A stretch of 64,000 nt of DNA from DASQEH01 sp038237745 (lineage in GTDB: Bacteria; Actinomycetota; Actinomycetes; Propionibacteriales; Nocardioidaceae), in contig JBBRYJ010000001.1 of assembly GCA_038237745.1 (NCBI GenBank), positions 561,051 through 625,050 on the forward strand. Reading direction: 5' to 3'. Numbering within the stretch: the stretch's first letter is position 1; each line of letters opens with the position of its first letter. The position numbers and the translations under genes were made by a program. The notes under the pieces were generated by a model. The model was given only the letters and a program-made list of their open reading frames with translations. It was not told where the DNA came from and searched no databases. Positions 59,902 through 64,000 of this stretch are shown piece by piece.

Positions 59902-62433
59902 ATGCCCAGGACCGCCCGCCGCGCCCGTCTCGAGGCCGGACTCATCCATCAGCTCGTCGTCATCATCGTCGTCAGCGCGCTGTCGGGTGTCCTCATCGCC
60001 GGTCTTGCGCTCCCCTGGGTCGGACTCCTCGACAAGGGTGCAGAGACGAGCGCCCAGGCAGTGAAGAGCTTCCCTCTTCCGCTCCACTTTCCAGCCCTGA
60101 GTGAGCGGACCAAGGTGGTCACCGCGAACGGGACGCGGCTGGCGTCCTTCTACGACGAGAACCGCAAGTACGTCCCGCTCGACCAGATCTCCTACACCAT
60201 GCGCGAGGCAATCGTCGCCATCGAGGACTCCCGCTTCTACCAGCACGGGGCCATCGATCTGCAGGGGACCGGACGAGCTCTGGTCGTCAACCTCTTCAGT
60301 GGAGGGGTGGTCCAAGGCGGATCGACCATCACTCAACAGCTGGTCAAGCTCACGCGGCTTGAGAATGCTAACACGGCCAAGGAGCGCGACGCCGCCACGG
60401 CGGACACCAAAGCGCGCAAGCTCGAAGAGCTCCGGTACGCCATCTGGGTCGAGAACCACCTCACCAAGAACGAGATCCTCGAGCACTACCTGAACACCGC
60501 CTACTTCGGCGACGGAGCCTACGGCATCGAGGCCGCGGCCCACCACTACTTCTCGACGACGGCAGCGCAGCTCGATCTCACCCAGTCGGCCCTGCTTGCC
60601 GGTCTCGTGAAGAACCCCACCGGCTACGACCCGACCAACTCGAAGTCGGCGGCTCTGAACCGGCGCAACACCGTCCTGAACCGGATGCTCGACCTCCATG
60701 TCATAACCACGAGGAAGGCCCAGAGGGCCAAGCGTTCACCCCTTGGCCTCCACCTCAGCTACACCTCCAACGGCTGCGTGAGCTCGCACGCGCCGTGGTT
60801 CTGCGACTACCTGCTCCATTACCTGTTGCAAGACCCGGCCCTCGGCAAGACGGTCGAGGACCGAAAGCACCTGGTCTATGGAGGAGGGCTGACCATCAAG
60901 AGCACAATCAGCCTGCGCTTCCAGAGGGCGGCGGACCGCGCCGTCGCCCATCATGTCTTCGCCACCGACCACGCGATCGGAGCGGTCGCCATGGTCCAGC
61001 CCGGCACGGGCTACGTTCGGGCGCTCGCCCAGTCCAGGCCGATGGGCGACAAACGACACATTGGCGAGACGTTCCTCGACTACACGGTGCCCCAGCAGTA
61101 CGGCGACGCCAACGGTTTCCAAGCGGGCTCGAACTTCAAACCCTTCGTCCTCTCCGCTGCGATCAAGCAGGGGATCCCACTCAACACCTCGATCTTCGCC
61201 CCCTTCGAGCTGACCTTGCAGCAGTCCTCCTTCCAGAACTGCCCGGGGGCAACGCACTACGTGGGGACGTGGCCGGTCCACAACTCCACCGGAGCGGGGA
61301 CGTTCAACCTCTACACGGGCACCCAGAGCTCGGTCAACACGTTCTACGCCCAGCTCGAGCAGCGAACCGGGGTGTGTCAGCCATGGCGGATCGCCAAGGC
61401 GATGGGGGTCGACCTCAGCGACCCACTCCACAACCGGGTTCCCGCTTTCACCCTCGGCACGGTCGACGTCAGCCCGCTCGAGATGGCGGAGGCGTACGCC
61501 ACGTTCGCTGCACGCGGGATGCACTGCGACGCCACTCCGATCTTGGAGATCCGGGACCGAAACGGGGACCTCATCTCCACACCGGACCCTCAATGCAACC
61601 GGGTGCTCATGCCAGCGCAGGCCGACGCCGTCAATGACATCCTGAAGGGTGTGCAGACGACCGGGTTCGGTGCCACCTTCGGTGACAACATCAACCAGCC
61701 GTCAGCGGCCAAGACCGGGACGACGAGCGACACGAAGGCCGTGTGGTTCACGGGCTACACGCCCAACATGGCTGCCGCTGCCGTGGTCGCAGGTGAGCAG
61801 AAGAACGGCAACCAGCGTGACCTGCGTGGGCTGACCGTGCACAACACCTACCTGACCAACAGCAACGCCGGTGGCGGCGCGCTGGCAGGTCCGCTGTGGC
61901 ACGACGCGATGGCGGGCATCGAGCAGTGGCTTCCCGACAAGTCCTTCGTCTCGCCGAACCCCACTGCGATCCGGGGACAGACCGTCACTATTCCTTCGTA
62001 CTACGGCTACAGCCCTTCGACTGCGGCCGCGGCGCTGACGTCGCTGGGCTTCAACCCGCAGATCTCCAGCGGGGTGTACTCGTCTGCTCCGTACGGCACA
62101 GTCGCCTACACCTCGCCTAGCGGGCCTGCAGCCACCGGCCAGAATGTCTTCATCTACACCTCGATCGGTGCTGCTCCCGCACCTGCGCCAGCGCCGAACC
62201 CCGCCCCGTCGCCCCAGCCGCAGCCGCAGCCCACGCCTCAACCGCAACCCGCACCGCAACCGTCCCCTCAACCGCAACCCGCCCCGCAACCGCAGCCCGC
62301 CCCGCAACCGCAGCCCACGCCTCAACCGCAGCCCCAGACGCAGCCACCCCCGACCAACCAAAAGCCTGGGCCGGGCAACGGTAACCCCGGTGGTAACGGG
62401 AACGGGAACGGGAACGGGAACGGGAACCACTGA
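59902..62433 (+). CDS. ponA2: Bifunctional class A penicillin-binding protein (PonA2) with PASTA domain and Pro-rich tail
   Basis: 843 residues. Membrane anchor at about 18-42; glycosyltransferase 51 domain with catalytic Glu108 (AIEDSRFYQHG) and 'GGSTITQQLVK'; transpeptidase domain with Ser410-x-x-Lys413 (GSNFKPF), Ser477-x-Asn479 (SVN) and Lys604-Thr-Gly. One PASTA domain (about 690-755: 'IRGQTVTIPSYYGYSPSTAAAALTSLGFNPQI') precedes a Pro/Gln-Pro/Ala repeat and a Gly-Asn tail encoded by a 6-bp microsatellite. It builds peptidoglycan at the outer face of the membrane; in mycobacteria PonA2 serves stress and dormancy. ATG 59902 chosen. Confidence 0.93.
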   Translation: MPRTARRARLEAGLIHQLVVIIVVSALSGVLIAGLALPWVGLLDKGAETSAQAVKSFPLPLHFPALSERTKVVTANGTRLASFYDENRKYVPLDQISYTMREAIVAIEDSRFYQHGAIDLQGTGRALVVNLFSGGVVQGGSTITQQLVKLTRLENANTAKERDAATADTKARKLEELRYAIWVENHLTKNEILEHYLNTAYFGDGAYGIEAAAHHYFSTTAAQLDLTQSALLAGLVKNPTGYDPTNSKSAALNRRNTVLNRMLDLHVITTRKAQRAKRSPLGLHLSYTSNGCVSSHAPWFCDYLLHYLLQDPALGKTVEDRKHLVYGGGLTIKSTISLRFQRAADRAVAHHVFATDHAIGAVAMVQPGTGYVRALAQSRPMGDKRHIGETFLDYTVPQQYGDANGFQAGSNFKPFVLSAAIKQGIPLNTSIFAPFELTLQQSSFQNCPGATHYVGTWPVHNSTGAGTFNLYTGTQSSVNTFYAQLEQRTGVCQPWRIAKAMGVDLSDPLHNRVPAFTLGTVDVSPLEMAEAYATFAARGMHCDATPILEIRDRNGDLISTPDPQCNRVLMPAQADAVNDILKGVQTTGFGATFGDNINQPSAAKTGTTSDTKAVWFTGYTPNMAAAAVVAGEQKNGNQRDLRGLTVHNTYLTNSNAGGGALAGPLWHDAMAGIEQWLPDKSFVSPNPTAIRGQTVTIPSYYGYSPSTAAAALTSLGFNPQISSGVYSSAPYGTVAYTSPSGPAATGQNVFIYTSIGAAPAPAPAPNPAPSPQPQPQPTPQPQPAPQPSPQPQPAPQPQPAPQPQPTPQPQPQTQPPPTNQKPGPGNGNPGGNGNGNGNGNGNH
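62190..62433 (+). repeat. Low-complexity tail of ponA2: Pro-Gln repeats and (aacggg)n
   Basis: About 62190-62340 encodes alternating Pro-Gln/Pro-Ala residues from near-identical short units; 62390-62430 is a run of at least five aacggg/gaacgg hexamers coding Gly-Asn. All unit lengths are multiples of 3, so slippage would change tail length without breaking the frame. Confidence 0.8.
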
Positions 62434-62472
62434 GTGCGAGGTCGGAGAATCGCCGCTGAGAGACTGCTGCGG

Positions 62473-62931
62473 TCAGCCGAGCTGACGCCGTACCTCAGCG
62501 GATACCGTGCCGCCGTCTGCTCGGCCTTTGACCTGCGGCGCGACTGCGCCCATCACGCGGCCCATGGCGCGCATCCCGTCGCCGGCGACACCGAGGTCGA
62601 CAATCGTCGACGCGACGAGAGCCGAGACGTCGTCAACCGAGAGCGGTTCAGGCAGGAACTCGGCGATCACGGCCGACTCCTCCCGCTCCTTGGCGGCCAT
62701 CTGCTGGCGACCGGCCGTGTCGAATGCGGAAGCCGCCTCACGACGTTTCTTGCCCTCCCCGGCCAGAACGCCGATGACATCCTCGTCGGTGAGGACACGT
62801 GCCTGCTTACCCGACACTTCCGCGTTCGTGATCGCCGTCAGCACCATCCGCAGGGTTGACGAGCGCAGCTCGTTGCGCGCCCTCATCGAGGCAGTGAGCT
62901 CGGCGCGGAGGCGGTCCTTCAGCGAAGCCAT
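62473..62931 (-). CDS. GatB/YqeY-domain protein
   Basis: 152 residues, helical. 'SLKDRLRAELTASMRARNELRSSTLRMVLTAITNAEV', 'DVIGVLAGEGKKRREAASAFDTAGRQQMAAKEREESAVIAEFLPEPLS' and 'GRVMGAVAPQVKGRADGGTVSAEVRRQL' cover the full YqeY fold, related to the tRNA-binding tail of the GatB amidotransferase. Function of free-standing YqeY is unproven. ATG 62931; divergent from the metallophosphoesterase with 26 bp between starts. Confidence 0.88.
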   Translation of the reverse strand: MASLKDRLRAELTASMRARNELRSSTLRMVLTAITNAEVSGKQARVLTDEDVIGVLAGEGKKRREAASAFDTAGRQQMAAKEREESAVIAEFLPEPLSVDDVSALVASTIVDLGVAGDGMRAMGRVMGAVAPQVKGRADGGTVSAEVRRQLG

Positions 62932-62957
62932 GCCACCCAGTGTGGCAGCCTTGTCCA

Positions 62958-63863
62958 ATGCGATCTCTGGCTAAGGCGGGTGCCACTGTCGCCGCTGCCG
63001 GGGCCTGCGGCGTCGCGTACTCGGCGGGATACGAGGTTCGTGCCTTTCAGCTCAGGGAGGTGCAGATCCCCTGTCTGCCGCCCGGGAGGGGTGACCTGCG
63101 CGTACTCCACCTCTCCGACATCCACCTGACGCAGTCTCAGCGGCGCAAGCAGGACTGGCTGCGCGGCCTCACCGCACTGGACCCGGACCTGGTCATCAAC
63201 ACCGGCGACAACGTGAGCTACGACGGCGGAGTCCCGCTCCTGATGCGCGCTCTCGGTGACCTCCGAGACATACCGGGTGTCTATGTGTTCGGGTCCAACG
63301 ACTACTGGGGGCCGGTGCTGAAGAGCCCCCTACGCTACCTGCTGCCCAACGGTGGCGGCAAGCGTCTGCACGGTCCCGCGCTGCCGTGGAGAGACCTACG
63401 CGCCGCCTTCGGCGACGTCGGCTGGGTCGACCTGACCAACCGACGCGGAGAGCTGCATATCGGTGCCACCACTATTGCGTTCGCCGGGGTGGACGATCCC
63501 CACCTGGGATATGACGAGCTGGCCGACGTCGCCGGCCCTGCCGACCTGACCGCCGATCTGCGGGTGGGCGTCGCTCACGCGCCCTACCTTCGAGTCCTCG
63601 ACGCCTTCACCAGCGACGGTTACGACGTCACCTTCGCCGGCCATACCCACGGGGGTCAACTGCGGGTACCTGGGTACGGAGCACTCGTGACCAACTGTGA
63701 TCTCGACGCAGGACGCTCGCGCGGCCTGCACCGTCACCGGTCAGGAGGCAAGGAGTCGTGGCTGCATGTGTCCGCGGGGCTCGGCACGTCGCCGTACGCT
63801 CCCTACCGGTTCTGCTGCCCTCCGGAGGCAACGCTCGTGACCCTCAAGGCTGAGGCGTACTAG
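62958..63863 (+). CDS. Calcineurin-like metallophosphoesterase (Rv3683-like)
   Basis: 301 residues. A hydrophobic start (AGATVAAAGACGVAYSAGY) suggests membrane attachment. Metal-binding motifs: 'LRVLHLSDIHLT' (D-x-H), 'DLVINTGDN' (GDx), 'YVFGSNDYWGP' (GN(D)), 'VGVAHAP' and 'FAGHTHGGQLRVP' (GHxH). It belongs with YaeI/YkuE-type enzymes thought to act on phospholipid or lipid-linked phosphates. Adjacent to ponA2 as in M. tuberculosis. The IS630-like element begins just after its stop. Confidence 0.88.
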   Translation: MRSLAKAGATVAAAGACGVAYSAGYEVRAFQLREVQIPCLPPGRGDLRVLHLSDIHLTQSQRRKQDWLRGLTALDPDLVINTGDNVSYDGGVPLLMRALGDLRDIPGVYVFGSNDYWGPVLKSPLRYLLPNGGGKRLHGPALPWRDLRAAFGDVGWVDLTNRRGELHIGATTIAFAGVDDPHLGYDELADVAGPADLTADLRVGVAHAPYLRVLDAFTSDGYDVTFAGHTHGGQLRVPGYGALVTNCDLDAGRSRGLHRHRSGGKESWLHVSAGLGTSPYAPYRFCCPPEATLVTLKAEAY

Positions 63864-63864
63864 T

Positions 63865-64000
63865 GTCGTGTGAATGAAGTAGTTTTACCTCGCGGTATGA
63901 TTTGGTATGTCGTTGACTGTTGTGGTGGAGATGCCGGCTGAGGATCGTGCTGAGTTGACCCGGTGGGTGCGGAGCCCGTCGTTGCGGGCTGGGTTGGCGC
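63865..64000 (+). mobile_element. Left end of an IS630-type insertion sequence (runs off right edge)
   Basis: Right after the metallophosphoesterase stop the sequence becomes a non-coding lead (tgtcgtgtgaatgaagtagt...) of about 40 bp and then a transposase start, the layout of an IS630 end. The terminal inverted repeat cannot be confirmed because the other end is outside the window. Confidence 0.55.
63907..64000 (+). CDS. IS630-family transposase, N-terminal fragment
   Basis: ATG 63907 opens MSLTVVVEMPAEDRAELTRW followed by VRSPSLRAGLA, cut by the window edge. This is the usual beginning of IS630-type transposases (…VVE.P.EDR.EL..W.RS.S..AGLA), whose N-terminus is a helix-turn-helix domain. 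Only 31 residues are visible. Confidence 0.65.
   Translation, partial: MSLTVVVEMPAEDRAELTRWVRSPSLRAGLA

Overview
The window is high-G+C DNA from an actinobacterium. Several gene runs match the order known from Mycobacterium tuberculosis: holB and topA; the Tad/TadE block with the helicase and HAD gene; and the marP-NUDIX-tlpA-nth-crp...ArsA pair-whiB4-ponA2-metallophosphoesterase run. A MFS-thymidylate kinase fusion, a GlfT2-type galactofuranosyltransferase, GuaB1 and WhiB4 all fit an actinomycete. Nocardioidaceae or a related Propionibacteriales family is a guess, not a demonstration.

Layout. 1-5180: metabolic genes (a P-loop ATPase cut by the left edge, a PCD-glyoxalase fusion, a DUF2231 membrane protein, lactate permease, 3-hydroxybutyrate dehydrogenase, a small membrane protein). 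5181-14538: a 9.36-kb integrative element bounded by 43-bp direct repeats. The right repeat is the 3' half of a tRNA-Thr(CGU) gene. Next to that tRNA lies a tightly coupled rep-xis-int module of the actinomycete integrative element (pSAM2/AICE) type. No transfer gene is visible. The cargo is a decayed methyltransferase, a cupin, two SnoaL-like proteins (one broken), an RTX-repeat secreted protein and family repeats.

14570-30555: chromosome again. It holds an exported tripeptidyl-peptidase-like hydrolase, holB, MFS-tmk and topA (a replication cluster with overlapping genes). Then come glfT2 and three paralogous sulfotransferase-like genes, which are the most unusual gene group here, followed by a proton-pumping pyrophosphatase. 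30716-41708: STAS protein, MrfA-type helicase, LapA-like protein, and a compact Tad (type IVc pilus-like) locus running ssd/cpaE-tadA-tadB-tadC-pilin-like-tadE-tadE-like. A GntR regulator, HAD phosphatase and a Fic-like hypothetical follow. 41791-53756: methyltransferase, guaB1, cation/proton antiporter, holin-like membrane protein. Then an envelope/redox/repair operon (nth-tlpA-NUDIX-marP), crp, and an operon DUF4177-RidA-NUDIX-MBL-GNAT. 53900-63863: hydrolase, a frameshifted membrane protein, scoAB, two ArsA-type ATPases, whiB4 divergent from ponA2, a YqeY-domain protein and a metallophosphoesterase. An IS630-type transposase starts at the right edge.

Several apparent frameshifts lie at or near homopolymer runs, so part of the gene damage could be sequencing error. 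The best candidate for something undescribed is the glfT2-linked sulfotransferase trio. The stripped integrative element, the ~22-bp-period intergenic tandem repeats and the whiB4-ponA2 double palindrome also merit checks.
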